Assembly: GCA_017466065.1 (NCBI GenBank)
Contig: JAFTUV010000035.1
Coordinates: 12,150-76,149, forward strand
Reading direction: 5' to 3'
Source of the DNA: Bacteroidaceae bacterium
GTDB taxonomy: Bacteria; Bacteroidota; Bacteroidia; Bacteroidales; Bacteroidaceae
Length of the DNA: 64,000 nt
Shown here: positions 15,796-25,178 of the stretch, in pieces
Numbering within the stretch: the first letter of the stretch is position 1
How the letters are laid out: every line of letters begins with the position of its first letter
Notes under the pieces: generated by a model
What the model saw: only the letters and a program-made list of their open reading frames with translations
Database searches by the model: none
Told to the model about the DNA's origin: nothing
Position numbers and translations under genes: made by a program

Positions 15796-16171
15796 TTTGC
15801 TGGTTCTCTTTGCCGCCTGTGTGTCGGGCGGCAAAAGGGAACTGTTGCAACAATCCCACACAAATAGCGCGGAGCGTCTGATGCGCGATAGCATATATAT
15901 GCGCGACAGCATTTTTGTGGCTCATCGGGCCGACACTGTCTTTTACGAAAAGTTAAGGACCGTGTATCGCGACAGGTTGCGGGTGGACACATTCATAATG
16001 TGCGACACAGTGTGCAAGGAAAAGGTGGTAACCGTGGAGAAGATTGTGAAGAAATATCCCTCTCCTTGGCTGTTGCTGTTGGCAATTGCATTGTATGCAG
16101 CTTGGCGTAAGGGAATACTGCAACTGTTGTGGAGATTCCTGTGTGGGTTATTGAAATATTTTATAGGATAA
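15764..16171 (+). CDS. Unimolecular spanin-like lipoprotein
   Basis: The N-terminus is a lipoprotein signal with lipobox LFAAC (Cys at about 19). The middle is a charged, predicted coiled-coil/beta segment. The C-terminus has a membrane helix WLLLLAIALYAAW (about 101-113), with basic residues after it. A lipidated N-terminus in the outer membrane plus a C-terminal inner-membrane anchor is the defining topology of u-spanins, which fuse the two membranes in the last step of lysis. It overlaps the holin gene by 32 nt in another frame. A plain Rz1-like protein is the alternative. Confidence 0.75.
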   Translation: MRKIRKVWLCSLLVLFAACVSGGKRELLQQSHTNSAERLMRDSIYMRDSIFVAHRADTVFYEKLRTVYRDRLRVDTFIMCDTVCKEKVVTVEKIVKKYPSPWLLLLAIALYAAWRKGILQLLWRFLCGLLKYFIG

Positions 16172-16173
16172 TT

Positions 16174-19071
16174 ATGCAAAAGAGTTTTTCGTTTAAGGGG
16201 ATTACCAGAAACAGCGACAACCTGCTGGTTGCCGATGGTGAGTGTATGGAGCTTATAAACTTGCGGGTAAAGGAAGGGTGCTTGGAGCCTCTTCCCTCGG
16301 AATATAATGAAACAGAACTTGAACGTTGCTATGAGAAAGTCTATTGGCATTCTGCTGCCAATATGTACCTGTGCATAGAGTATAAGAACGAGGGGAGGGT
16401 TAATATATATGACAAGGATTTAAAGATTGTGAGGAACGAGAGTACCGGCGGAGTGGAGCTTTTCCCATTGCTCACACAAGTGCATCGCATAGAGTTTGCA
16501 GGGAAAATAGTGTGTTGCGTAGCAGAAAAAACAACATACTATTTGATTTATGATGTCGATAAATATCGGTGGTTGGGAGAGCTTCCCGAATTACCGGAAC
16601 TTTCAATCTCCTATGAGTCGGTTGTGTATGAGTCGGTAAGTGACGATGAATATGAAGCCGGTCTTTCCTTTCGCAATGAAGATACTGCTTTGCGCTGGGA
16701 GAACGTGTCCAAAGGATATTTCGATCAAACACTCTCTATGTTGCATAGCCGTGGCTATTATGTCGACCGTGCTCTCTTCCGATACGCTTTAAGGCTTTTT
16801 GACGGCAACTACATCTGTTACTCGCCGATATATTATGTCGATGACAATTCCGAGGTCGATGGATTGGGGCGTGATTCGAATAATTTTCAATCGGGTCCCT
16901 TGGTTGCCGGAACTCTCAAAGGGCAAAAAGTGACGAAGATACAAGGATTTCTCCCAGACTACCATTTGAAGGAACTTAATCTTGCCGCTTGGGAAAATAT
17001 AATAGTGAGTGTCGATATTTTCACCTCGGGCTCCATCTATGGGCACAAGATTGTTGATTCGAAAGATGAATTCAGATTGCGTGACGGCAGCGTCCTGTTG
17101 TCGAGGTATTCGGGTGTTGAGCGTTATGTAGGAAAGACCGGGTTGGAGATTATGAACGATGTTCAAGAGGCTGCCTCTTTCTATAAAGTGGCCGAATACA
17201 GCATCTATGGTGTGCAGCTCGACCGTGTCGAGAATGTTTCATTGTCGAGCTTGGCTTTGTGCGAAACCTTGCCCGACGAATCGGGCTCGCAGGTTACCCG
17301 TGGTGCTGCTTATAGTTACTTCTTTAACGGCCGATTGCATCTTGCCGGCATCAGGGAGGTGCTTATGAAAGGATATTCCCCTTGTGCCTATCTGCCGGCG
17401 AATAGCACCTCTTGTGTTGCCGACTATGCGATTGTTGCTACACGTTTAAAGACGACATTGGGCACTTCGGTAGTGAGGAGGGAGTTTGTGAAATCTTTTA
17501 CACTTGCTGTCGATGGAGAAATATTCTCAATTTCACCTTATATAATGTATCCCGATGTGCGAGCATTTGAAACTATTTTCATTATTTCAGTGCGAGGCGT
17601 TGTTTTTCGAAAATCGTTCCCGTTGAAACAGCATAAGATTTTGAATCTGGCTCATTATGTAAATGCGAGCGGCAATATGTATGATGTTTCTCTCGAATGT
17701 AATTTGTCGGTGGGTACAAAGCCCTCTTCCTATTCCGTTAATAATATTCTGGCCTATTTCTCCTATATTCCCGGTGTTTATGAGATTGTATATGTTTCGG
17801 GCGGAATATGGTATTATGGCGACCAACCGTTCGTGTTGCACGATGGCCCCGATGGTGAGAGGTATTATAGAATTATAATGACACTGAATCCGCAACCGGG
17901 GGACACTATTAAAATAACCATCGGAAAAAGGTCCTCTGTCGAAACTATAACGGGAGTGGGAAATATTATCATAGACGATACTTGGGAGGTGTTGGAGGAG
18001 GTAGAGGATATTGCCGAGGAGAATACTTGCGAGGTTCGTGGCAATGTGATGAAGGTGTCGGCTGTGGATAATCCTTTCTTCTTTGCGGCAAAAAACACCT
18101 ATCAGCCTTCGCGAGAAGATATTGTGGCTATGTGCAGTAACACGGTAACTTTGTCACAGGGACAATTCGGGCAGCATCCGCTTTATGTTTTCTGTCGCGA
18201 TGGCATTTGGGTAATGCAGAGTGATTTATCGGGCAATCTCACTTATCTCACAGCCCTCCCGCTCTCCTATGAGGTTTGTGTGAATGCCGACTCGGTGTGT
18301 TACACCCCTGCGGGCATTGTCTTTTTGAGCAAGCGTGGGCTGATGCTGTTAAAAGGCAATACGCTGAAAACTTTTTCCGATGCAGTAGATGTCGATTCGC
18401 ATTTTATGCAGCGGGTGGTGGCTCGCGACCTTTTTTATCGTGTAGCGATGGTTGTTGGCAATCAGTATTCGTTGAGCAGGGAAAGTTTCAGGGAGTATAT
18501 AAAGAGTGATTTAGTGGTTGGCTATATACAGTCGGAGAATGAAGTGTGGATTTCTTGCCCCGACTATAATTACTCCTATATATATTCGTTGGATAATGGT
18601 AGCTGGACAAAAATATCTAAAAGTTTTGTCGGCTTTGTGAATACCTTTCCCCATCAGTCTTTTGTGCGCATAATAGACGACAAAAGTTATATCGCAACAA
18701 TAGATAAGGATAATGCCGGGCCCTATTCTCCTGTTACGTTATTTACCCGTCCGCAACTATGGGGCACGAAACTGCCCAAAAGAATATTGCAGTTTATGCT
18801 GCACGCATCCATAAAGGCTGCCGCCACCGGTTCGTCCTACGAGTATGGAGGGCTTGCCTGCTATCTGTTGTGCAGCAACGATGGCATACACTTCAAATTG
18901 GTTGCAGGGGTTGAAAAGAGTGAAGATTTTAATGATATTGTTTTTCCTTATTTCCCTACACAGGCTTATAAATATTATGTTATTGCCTTGTCAGGCGCAA
19001 TAAATCTCGACAGTCGCATTGTCGGTGCGGAATTGTCGGTTGCCACTGCTTGGGAAAATCGTTTACGTTAA
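16174..19071 (+). CDS. Large phage tail/stabilisation-type structural protein
   Basis: 965 residues from ATG 16174, 2 nt after the previous stop. The N-terminus (FKGITRNSDNLLVADGECMELINLR) resembles the opening of podovirus DNA-stabilisation and tail-nozzle proteins, where a peptide lists the virion positions before repeated beta-blades. The rest is strand-rich with regular aromatic and glycine turns, consistent with a beta-propeller or nozzle. I saw no catalytic motif. The assignment to a tail nozzle/stabilisation protein is tentative. Confidence 0.6.
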   Translation: MQKSFSFKGITRNSDNLLVADGECMELINLRVKEGCLEPLPSEYNETELERCYEKVYWHSAANMYLCIEYKNEGRVNIYDKDLKIVRNESTGGVELFPLLTQVHRIEFAGKIVCCVAEKTTYYLIYDVDKYRWLGELPELPELSISYESVVYESVSDDEYEAGLSFRNEDTALRWENVSKGYFDQTLSMLHSRGYYVDRALFRYALRLFDGNYICYSPIYYVDDNSEVDGLGRDSNNFQSGPLVAGTLKGQKVTKIQGFLPDYHLKELNLAAWENIIVSVDIFTSGSIYGHKIVDSKDEFRLRDGSVLLSRYSGVERYVGKTGLEIMNDVQEAASFYKVAEYSIYGVQLDRVENVSLSSLALCETLPDESGSQVTRGAAYSYFFNGRLHLAGIREVLMKGYSPCAYLPANSTSCVADYAIVATRLKTTLGTSVVRREFVKSFTLAVDGEIFSISPYIMYPDVRAFETIFIISVRGVVFRKSFPLKQHKILNLAHYVNASGNMYDVSLECNLSVGTKPSSYSVNNILAYFSYIPGVYEIVYVSGGIWYYGDQPFVLHDGPDGERYYRIIMTLNPQPGDTIKITIGKRSSVETITGVGNIIIDDTWEVLEEVEDIAEENTCEVRGNVMKVSAVDNPFFFAAKNTYQPSREDIVAMCSNTVTLSQGQFGQHPLYVFCRDGIWVMQSDLSGNLTYLTALPLSYEVCVNADSVCYTPAGIVFLSKRGLMLLKGNTLKTFSDAVDVDSHFMQRVVARDLFYRVAMVVGNQYSLSRESFREYIKSDLVVGYIQSENEVWISCPDYNYSYIYSLDNGSWTKISKSFVGFVNTFPHQSFVRIIDDKSYIATIDKDNAGPYSPVTLFTRPQLWGTKLPKRILQFMLHASIKAAATGSSYEYGGLACYLLCSNDGIHFKLVAGVEKSEDFNDIVFPYFPTQAYKYYVIALSGAINLDSRIVGAELSVATAWENRLR

Positions 19072-19077
19072 TTGCTT

Positions 19078-19497
19078 ATGAATATAGTTATAGACAAGAA
19101 TGAAATTGTGTGCGGCCTGCATAAAATGTCGGCCCATCTGGGTGTTAAATTGTCGGCTCCCGAGCTTGTCGCCTCTACACCCGACGATGAAGAGAAGATT
19201 ACTGTGATGTTGCAGGCTTCTTCTGTTGAACTTCTAAAATTGCTATCTCCTTATGCCACTTTTGCCGATGGTGCCGATGCATATACCTATCTGCTCGAAA
19301 TGCCTGTCAATTGGAAGGTGGGGCAGATGGGCAATCTCGTGAACCTGTGCAAGATGTATATGCAGTATTCGTTGTTTGCCCGCTGGCTCGATTTTGTGAA
19401 GAGCGACAGTGCAATGCTCTATCGTACTTTGAATGCGGAAACGGCATCGGCTATTGTACACATACTGTCGTTGCGCGAGAAGCCTGTCCGCGAATAG
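19078..19497 (+). CDS. Last gene of the capsid operon, unknown, 139 aa
   Basis: A helical protein with two Leu/Met-rich segments (about 30-60 and 80-110); mildly acidic. It begins 6 nt after the tail gene stop. The ATG at 19078 is preferred to TTG 19072. A long terminator hairpin follows at once, so this ends the operon. Function unknown. Confidence 0.75.
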   Translation: MNIVIDKNEIVCGLHKMSAHLGVKLSAPELVASTPDDEEKITVMLQASSVELLKLLSPYATFADGADAYTYLLEMPVNWKVGQMGNLVNLCKMYMQYSLFARWLDFVKSDSAMLYRTLNAETASAIVHILSLREKPVRE

Positions 19498-19498
19498 T

Positions 19499-19545
19499 GC
19501 ATAATAAAAGAGTGAAGGTTTTTAATCTTCACTCTTTTATTATGC
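19499..19545. terminator. Strong bidirectional terminator ending phage-like cluster 1 genes
   Basis: Perfect 19-bp stem: 19499-19517 pairs with 19527-19545. Arm sequence GCATAATAAAAGAGTGAAG gives T-rich ends in both directions. It lies between the last capsid-operon gene and the leftward small membrane-protein gene. Confidence 0.85.
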
Positions 19546-19755
19546 TTATGCGACGGTTTTTGTGGAATATCGTCGGTTGGTGTCGCGTATGATTCTTTTT
19601 TCGTTTCGCCCTATATATATGCTGCACATTGCAAATGCCGTAAACGATAAAATGAATACTATGCTTGACAAAAAATCTTCGAGTGCTCCTTCGGCACAGC
19701 CTATGATAAGTGCGAGGCTTGTAATCTGTATGGTAGTGAGTGTGCTTGCTTTCAT
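19546..19755 (-). CDS. Small membrane protein, 69 aa
   Basis: Two predicted membrane helices (about residues 8-22 and 30-47) separated by a short acidic turn, with a basic C-terminal tail. It lies 40 nt downstream of the 130-residue gene and probably shares its transcript. Such a protein in the control region could be an immunity or exclusion factor, but that is speculation. An overlapping frame on the other strand (19562-19789) looks less natural. Confidence 0.55.
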   Translation of the reverse strand: MKASTLTTIQITSLALIIGCAEGALEDFLSSIVFILSFTAFAMCSIYIGRNEKRIIRDTNRRYSTKTVA

Positions 19756-19795
19756 AATTTTTCTATTTAATTGTTCTTTTGCTCTATAAAAACTT

Positions 19796-20188
19796 TTAAA
19801 CAGTTTTTTGATTATTCTCGAAAGACCAATATATCAGCCTATTGCTCTCCTTGTCGCTGCTCTTTATTTTAAGTGTCGCTTGGCTGATGAGCTTCTCCTT
19901 GCGCATAAGCAATACTTTCCCAATTTCGTTTTTCTCTCCTTCGTGGGGCAAACGTTTAATCTCCATTCTGTATTTATGGAGTCTAAGTATTTTGCTTCTT
20001 TCTCCAAGAAAATCCTTAACAAACTCCTCGTCCTTGTATTTGTCGTAGATTTGATAACTCTCTGTGAGGCTGCTTGTCCACTCTCTTTTCCGTTTGAATG
20101 CATAGAGTAGGTATTCTGCCCACTCCAAGCATTTCTCTGCAATGCAGTCGCATAGGTGTCTGCTTTTTCCAATTTCTCTACTTTTCAT
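19796..20188 (-). CDS. Basic helical protein next to the repressor, unknown
   Basis: 130 residues, highly charged (Lys/Glu/Arg) and helical. No motif recognised. It is divergent from the S24 repressor and is read from phage-class promoter D, which carries the same operator palindrome as the terminase-side promoter C. This makes it a likely repressed, induced-on-demand gene, possibly an activator or a host-takeover protein. The leader is about 130 nt. Confidence 0.6.
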   Translation of the reverse strand: MKSREIGKSRHLCDCIAEKCLEWAEYLLYAFKRKREWTSSLTESYQIYDKYKDEEFVKDFLGERSKILRLHKYRMEIKRLPHEGEKNEIGKVLLMRKEKLISQATLKIKSSDKESNRLIYWSFENNQKTV

Positions 20189-20311
20189 AATTAAATCTTG
20201 TTTAAATCCTTTTGTGTTTTATTATAATTTTGTATGTTTGTCGCTGAAACGGCTTTTGTAGCCTTTTTTTGCTTTTGTGCATCTTTTTGTATGCCTTCTT
20301 GGTGGGCGAAT

Positions 20312-20325
20312 AGCCATTTATGGCT
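20312..20325. promoter_or_regulatory. Candidate repressor operator AGCC-N6-GGCT, copy 2
   Basis: AGCCATTTATGGCT is a fully symmetric 14-bp palindrome immediately downstream (minus strand) of the -7 box of promoter D. A third half-site (AAATGGCTATTTT, 20386-20398) lies nearer the repressor gene. The arms and the spacing match the copy at 11075-11088. Confidence 0.5.
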
Positions 20326-20360
20326 GCAAATATAGCTTTATATTTGATAAAAAAGGTTGC
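20326..20360 (-). promoter_or_regulatory. Phage-class promoter D
   Basis: On the minus strand, GCAACCTT (20360-20353) is followed by 22 nt and TTTGC (20330-20326), with a perfect -7 box TATATTTG. It would read leftward into the 130-residue gene and the small membrane protein. Confidence 0.6.
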
Positions 20361-20440
20361 GAAATTAGTTCAAATAGTAAAAAATGGCTATTTTAAAATG
20401 AGTCTAAATAAGTTGTTATTTGGATAATAATTGTGATAAA

Positions 20441-21073
20441 ATGGATAAGACTATCAAGGATAGAATTTTGAGTGTTTTCAGGTTGAAGAAGATAAATGTC
20501 AATCGCGCCAGTCGCTTGCTTGGAATTCCGCAACGCACGCTGAACCGTCAGGTGAACGAGAATGGCAAGGTGGGTATGGACCTAGTATATTCCCTGCTTA
20601 ATACATTTAACGATATATCCCCTGCTTGGCTTTTGCTGGGGCAGGGCGAGATGTTGCAGGACTCCGATGCAATGGCGGCAGTTGCATCCTCCGCTCCCTT
20701 TTTCAGCAATCTGCCGGTGAGCGCAGGGTTAAAGGAGGCGTTCGACCCATCGAGGGAGAAACCAACCGGTTTTATATCTATGCCCGGGCTGACGGCGCAG
20801 TTCTATTTTCCCGTGTCGGGCACTTCTATGGAACCCGAAATACATTCGGGCGATATTATAGGTGTAAACAGGGTTGACTCGTTGCGCGATGTGGACCCCG
20901 ATAAAATATATATGATTGTCACAAACGAATCGCGTATGATAAAGCGTTGTCACTCCGATGAGAATGACGAGAGTATAATGTGGTGCGTGTCGCCCAACTA
21001 TCCGTCGTTTAAAATAAAGAAGAACGATATTTGTGCAATGTTCCACGTTGTGAACAGAATAGAGAGGCTTTAA
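20441..21073 (+). CDS. Phage-type S24 (LexA/CI-like) self-cleaving repressor
   Basis: 210 residues. The N-terminal helix-turn-helix (about 5-65) ends in ISPAWLLLGQGEML, common in Bacteroidota phage repressors. The C-terminal S24 peptidase domain has the Ala-Gly cleavage site in PVSAGL (95-96), nucleophile Ser 129 (SGTSMEPEIHSGDIIGV) and general base Lys 168 (RMIKRC). An intact site, nucleophile and base predict RecA-stimulated self-cleavage, so DNA damage should relieve repression. The start at ATG 20441 is preferred over TTG 20420. It is divergent from the 130-residue gene; the promoter region between them has the operator palindrome. A long hairpin follows. Confidence 0.9.
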   Translation: MDKTIKDRILSVFRLKKINVNRASRLLGIPQRTLNRQVNENGKVGMDLVYSLLNTFNDISPAWLLLGQGEMLQDSDAMAAVASSAPFFSNLPVSAGLKEAFDPSREKPTGFISMPGLTAQFYFPVSGTSMEPEIHSGDIIGVNRVDSLRDVDPDKIYMIVTNESRMIKRCHSDENDESIMWCVSPNYPSFKIKKNDICAMFHVVNRIERL

Positions 21074-21092
21074 CGTGCGATGATGGCGCGCT

Positions 21093-21130
21093 ATATTATG
21101 GCAGGCACCCACGGGTGCCTGCCATAATAT
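21093..21130 (+). terminator. Terminator after the repressor gene
   Basis: Perfect 18-bp stem (21093-21110 with 21113-21130) and a 2-nt loop. It insulates the phage-like control region from ald. Confidence 0.75.
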
Positions 21131-21225
21131 TAGATGTTTCTTACTCTGTAAAAAGGATAAAATCCAATATTTACTCCGAAAATCTGTCAAAATTTCATTG
21201 TAACTTAAAAAACAGGTGATATTTT

Positions 21226-21256
21226 TTTCATTTTTTACAAATATTTTATACTTTCG
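21226..21256 (+). promoter_or_regulatory. Candidate promoter of ald
   Basis: TACTTTCG at 21249-21256 fits the -7 box with one change, and TTTC at 21226-21229 lies 19 nt upstream in place of TTTG. The leader would be about 27 nt. Confidence 0.4.
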
Positions 21257-21289
21257 TCTGCTCAAATGTAGAATTCAAAATTTGTTATT

Positions 21290-22396
21290 ATGATAATAGG
21301 AGTACCAAAAGAGATTAAGAATAATGAGAACCGCGTGGGAATGACCCCTTCCGGTGTCAAGGAGATGACCAAGCGTGGCCATACTGTATATGTTCAGGCT
21401 TCGGCAGGGTTGAACAGCGGATTCAGCGATGAAGCATATGTTGCAGCAGGAGCCAATATCCTGCCCGCCATTGAAGATGTCTATGCAATTGCAGAGATGA
21501 TTGTTAAGGTTAAAGAGCCCATTGAGAGCGAATATAAACTTGTGCGCAAAGGGCAGTTGCTGTTCACCTATTTCCACTTTGCGTCGAGCGAGCCGCTCAC
21601 AAAAGCAATGATTGAGAGTGGGGCAGTATGCTGCGCCTATGAAACAGTGGAGCGCAAAGACCGTTCTTTGCCTTTGCTCATTCCTATGTCCGAGATTGCC
21701 GGTCGTATGGCCATTCAGGAAGGGTGCTATTTCCTTGAACGCCCCCGTGGCGGAAAAGGCAAGCTCTTGGGTGGCGTGCCCGGTGTCAAGCCTGCCAAGG
21801 TGTTTGTGATTGGTGCCGGAGTGGTAGGTACAACAGCGGCCCGTACCGCAGCGGGAATGGGTGCCGATGTTACAATTTGCGACATTTCCTTGCCCCGTCT
21901 TTCCTATCTTGCCGATGTTATGCCCAGCAACGTGAAGACACTTATGTCGTCGGAGTATAATATTAGTGAGGAACTTAAAACTGCCGACCTTGTTATCGGC
22001 TCGGTGCTTATTCCGGGTGCAAAGGCCCCCAAGCTGGTTACACGCGAAATGCTTGCGGCTATGGAGCCGGGCAGTGTGCTTGTGGATGTTGCAATAGACC
22101 AAGGCGGTTGCTTCGAGACATCGCACCCGACAACTCACGAGGAACCTACATATTATGTCGATGGAATACAGCACTATTGTGTCGCCAATATCCCGGGCGC
22201 AGTGCCTTACACCTCCACATTGGCACTCACGAACGCAACGTTGCCCTATGCGCTGCAACTTGCCGACAAAGGGTGGCGCAAGGCTTGTGCCGACAATGAG
22301 GAACTGCGAAAAGGATTGAATGTGGCAGAAGGCAATGTCGTGTATAAAAAAGTTGCCGAAACGTGGAACCTTCCTTTTGTGGAACTCGATTTATAA
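21290..22396 (+). CDS. ald: Alanine dehydrogenase
   Basis: NAD-dependent interconversion of alanine and pyruvate with ammonia. The N-terminus IGVPKEIKNNENRVGMTPSGV, the catalytic-region PRGGKGKLLGG, the Rossmann fingerprint VIGAGVVGTTAARTAAGMGA (about 172-191) and the C-terminal SVLVDVAIDQGG block are all standard. 368 residues is normal length. It is flanked by its own promoter and a long terminator and sits between the phage-like control region and the ATP synthase operon. Confidence 0.97.
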   Translation: MIIGVPKEIKNNENRVGMTPSGVKEMTKRGHTVYVQASAGLNSGFSDEAYVAAGANILPAIEDVYAIAEMIVKVKEPIESEYKLVRKGQLLFTYFHFASSEPLTKAMIESGAVCCAYETVERKDRSLPLLIPMSEIAGRMAIQEGCYFLERPRGGKGKLLGGVPGVKPAKVFVIGAGVVGTTAARTAAGMGADVTICDISLPRLSYLADVMPSNVKTLMSSEYNISEELKTADLVIGSVLIPGAKAPKLVTREMLAAMEPGSVLVDVAIDQGGCFETSHPTTHEEPTYYVDGIQHYCVANIPGAVPYTSTLALTNATLPYALQLADKGWRKACADNEELRKGLNVAEGNVVYKKVAETWNLPFVELDL

Positions 22397-22402
22397 TGGA
22401 TA

Positions 22403-22452
22403 TTCCCACACATTTAACGCCCGACTTCTGCCGGGCGTTAAATGTGTGGGAA
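22403..22452 (+). terminator. Terminator after ald
   Basis: Perfect 21-bp stem (22403-22423 with 22432-22452), G+C-rich at the tip (CGCCCG/CGGGCG). Confidence 0.85.
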
Positions 22453-22466
22453 ATGCTTGCTTTATT

Positions 22467-22572
22467 CGCTCGTTTGTTTGTATATTTGAGGTAAACCTCG
22501 AATATTTCTGCACTCGCTGTGAAAAATATTCAAGTAAACTTAATATTTCTCGCTCGTTTGTTTGTATATTTG
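22467..22572. repeat. 22-bp direct repeat pair containing TATATTTG
   Basis: CGCTCGTTTGTTTGTATATTTG occurs at 22467-22488 and 22551-22572. Each copy ends in a perfect TAnnTTTG -7 box, so either could promote transcription toward atpD. Between them lies GAGGTAAACCTC, a small palindrome, and a CTGCACTCGCT...AAGTAAACTTA stretch that reappears within the MITE copy at 22843-22912. Confidence 0.7.
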
Positions 22573-22718
22573 CAATAATAGGCGAATGAAACAGCATCGG
22601 CGGTAAATAATCAGGGTGTAATTGTTCTTTTTACCCGCTTGTGCCAATATTCGTAGCGTTGTCTATGCTTTGCGGAACCATACAAAATGTTCGGCTGTTA
22701 ATTATACGACGCACTTTT

Positions 22719-22982
22719 AGAAGTTGTTTGAATTTATATCGCCAAAATTTTATAGAACAAGAATAGGATGTTTGTTTCTTTTTTAAGGGCGCGTAGCGGG
22801 CTATGTAACCGCAAAAAAGGAAGAAACAGACATTTTTGACTCACGCGAAAATAGGCTGCACTCGCTTTACAATCTGTAAGTAAACTTACATTGCGCTCGT
22901 TGGCACTATTTTTGAATATAAAAAATGGCGAAACATTCGGCTCCTATAAGAAAATATTTTTTAGAAATTAAAACAATTTCTT
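22719..22982. repeat. MITE-like element, copy 1 (264 bp, with inserted block)
   Basis: It begins AGAAGTTGTTTGAATTT and ends in AAATT(A/C)AAACA(A/G)(T/C)TTCTT, imperfect inverted ends. It shares its body (ATATCGCCAAAATTT...GGGCGYGTAGCGGG...AAACAGACATT...ATGGCGAAACATTCGGC) with copies at 30042-30229 and 57452-57639. An extra block of about 70 bp (22843-22912) is present only here. It ends 25 bp before atpD. Confidence 0.85.
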
Positions 22983-23004
22983 AGTTAATTTAATAGCATA
23001 TTAG

Positions 23005-24531
<1,527 letters not shown>

Positions 24532-24540
24532 CCTTGTAGA

Positions 24541-24795
24541 ATGGCTGCCAGCAATCTGAAACTCATAATTCTCTCCCCCGAAAAGGAACTCTTCTCGGGA
24601 AATGTCACGGCTGTATCCCTTCCCGGTGCAACGGCACCCTTCACGGTGCTTTATAACCACGCACCCATAATCTCGGTCTTGGAGCGTGGCACTGTACGTT
24701 GGGAGGCGGAAACGCAGGGTGAGGTTGCCATTGCCGGCGGCTTTGTCGAAGTGTGCGACAATGTGGTTACTGCCTGTGTTGAAACAATAAAATGA
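24541..24795 (+). CDS. atpC: F1 ATP synthase epsilon subunit (short form)
   Basis: Only 84 residues: the N-terminal beta-sandwich (LKLIILSPEKELFSGNVTAVSLPGATAPF split across residues 6-34) without the C-terminal helical hairpin. Short epsilon is usual in Bacteroidota and removes the epsilon-helix inhibition seen in E. coli. It overlaps the next gene by 4 nt. Confidence 0.93.
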   Translation: MAASNLKLIILSPEKELFSGNVTAVSLPGATAPFTVLYNHAPIISVLERGTVRWEAETQGEVAIAGGFVEVCDNVVTACVETIK

Positions 24796-25178
24796 CAACT
24801 ATGAAAAAACAGTTTAAAACAATCTTTATATTGACGGGAATATTGCTGCTGCTCTCGCTGCTTGCCGAGCTTATTATGTCGCATTGTTTCCCACAGTATA
24901 TTTTTAAAGGCCATTGGGTGGTGACGCTCTACTTCTGGATTCTCTATATGGGAGCGTTGTTCTTTATGCCCGCTCCAATGTCGGGAACGGCCTTTGCGAA
25001 ATATATAATAGGCTTAAAGGCCGTGAAGATGCTTGCGTCGATGTTCTTCATTGCCATTTTCGCATTTATTATGCGCGACAATGTCATATCCCTTGTAATT
25101 ACATTTTTTGTCTACTATCTGCTGTTGCTCGTTCCCGAGTGTGCATATAGTATATATATGAAGAAACATATAAAATGA
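24792..25178 (+). CDS. AtpI-position membrane protein
   Basis: 128 residues with four predicted membrane helices, starting about 10-27, and no other motif. It overlaps atpC and atpB by 4 nt each, so it is translated with them. Its place matches the AtpI/AtpZ-type assembly factors of other operons, but sequence similarity to AtpI is weak. Confidence 0.75.
   Translation: MTTMKKQFKTIFILTGILLLLSLLAELIMSHCFPQYIFKGHWVVTLYFWILYMGALFFMPAPMSGTAFAKYIIGLKAVKMLASMFFIAIFAFIMRDNVISLVITFFVYYLLLLVPECAYSIYMKKHIK

Noticed and set aside
21275..22258. 327-residue frame opposite ald
   Set aside because: Antisense to a fully conserved alanine dehydrogenase; Cys/His-rich composition typical of a shadow.
22467..22572. 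CRISPR array
   Set aside because: Only two repeats, no regular spacer, no cas genes in the window.
22719..22982. Insertion sequence remnant
   Set aside because: No transposase fragment in any frame; size, inverted ends and multiple copies fit a MITE.
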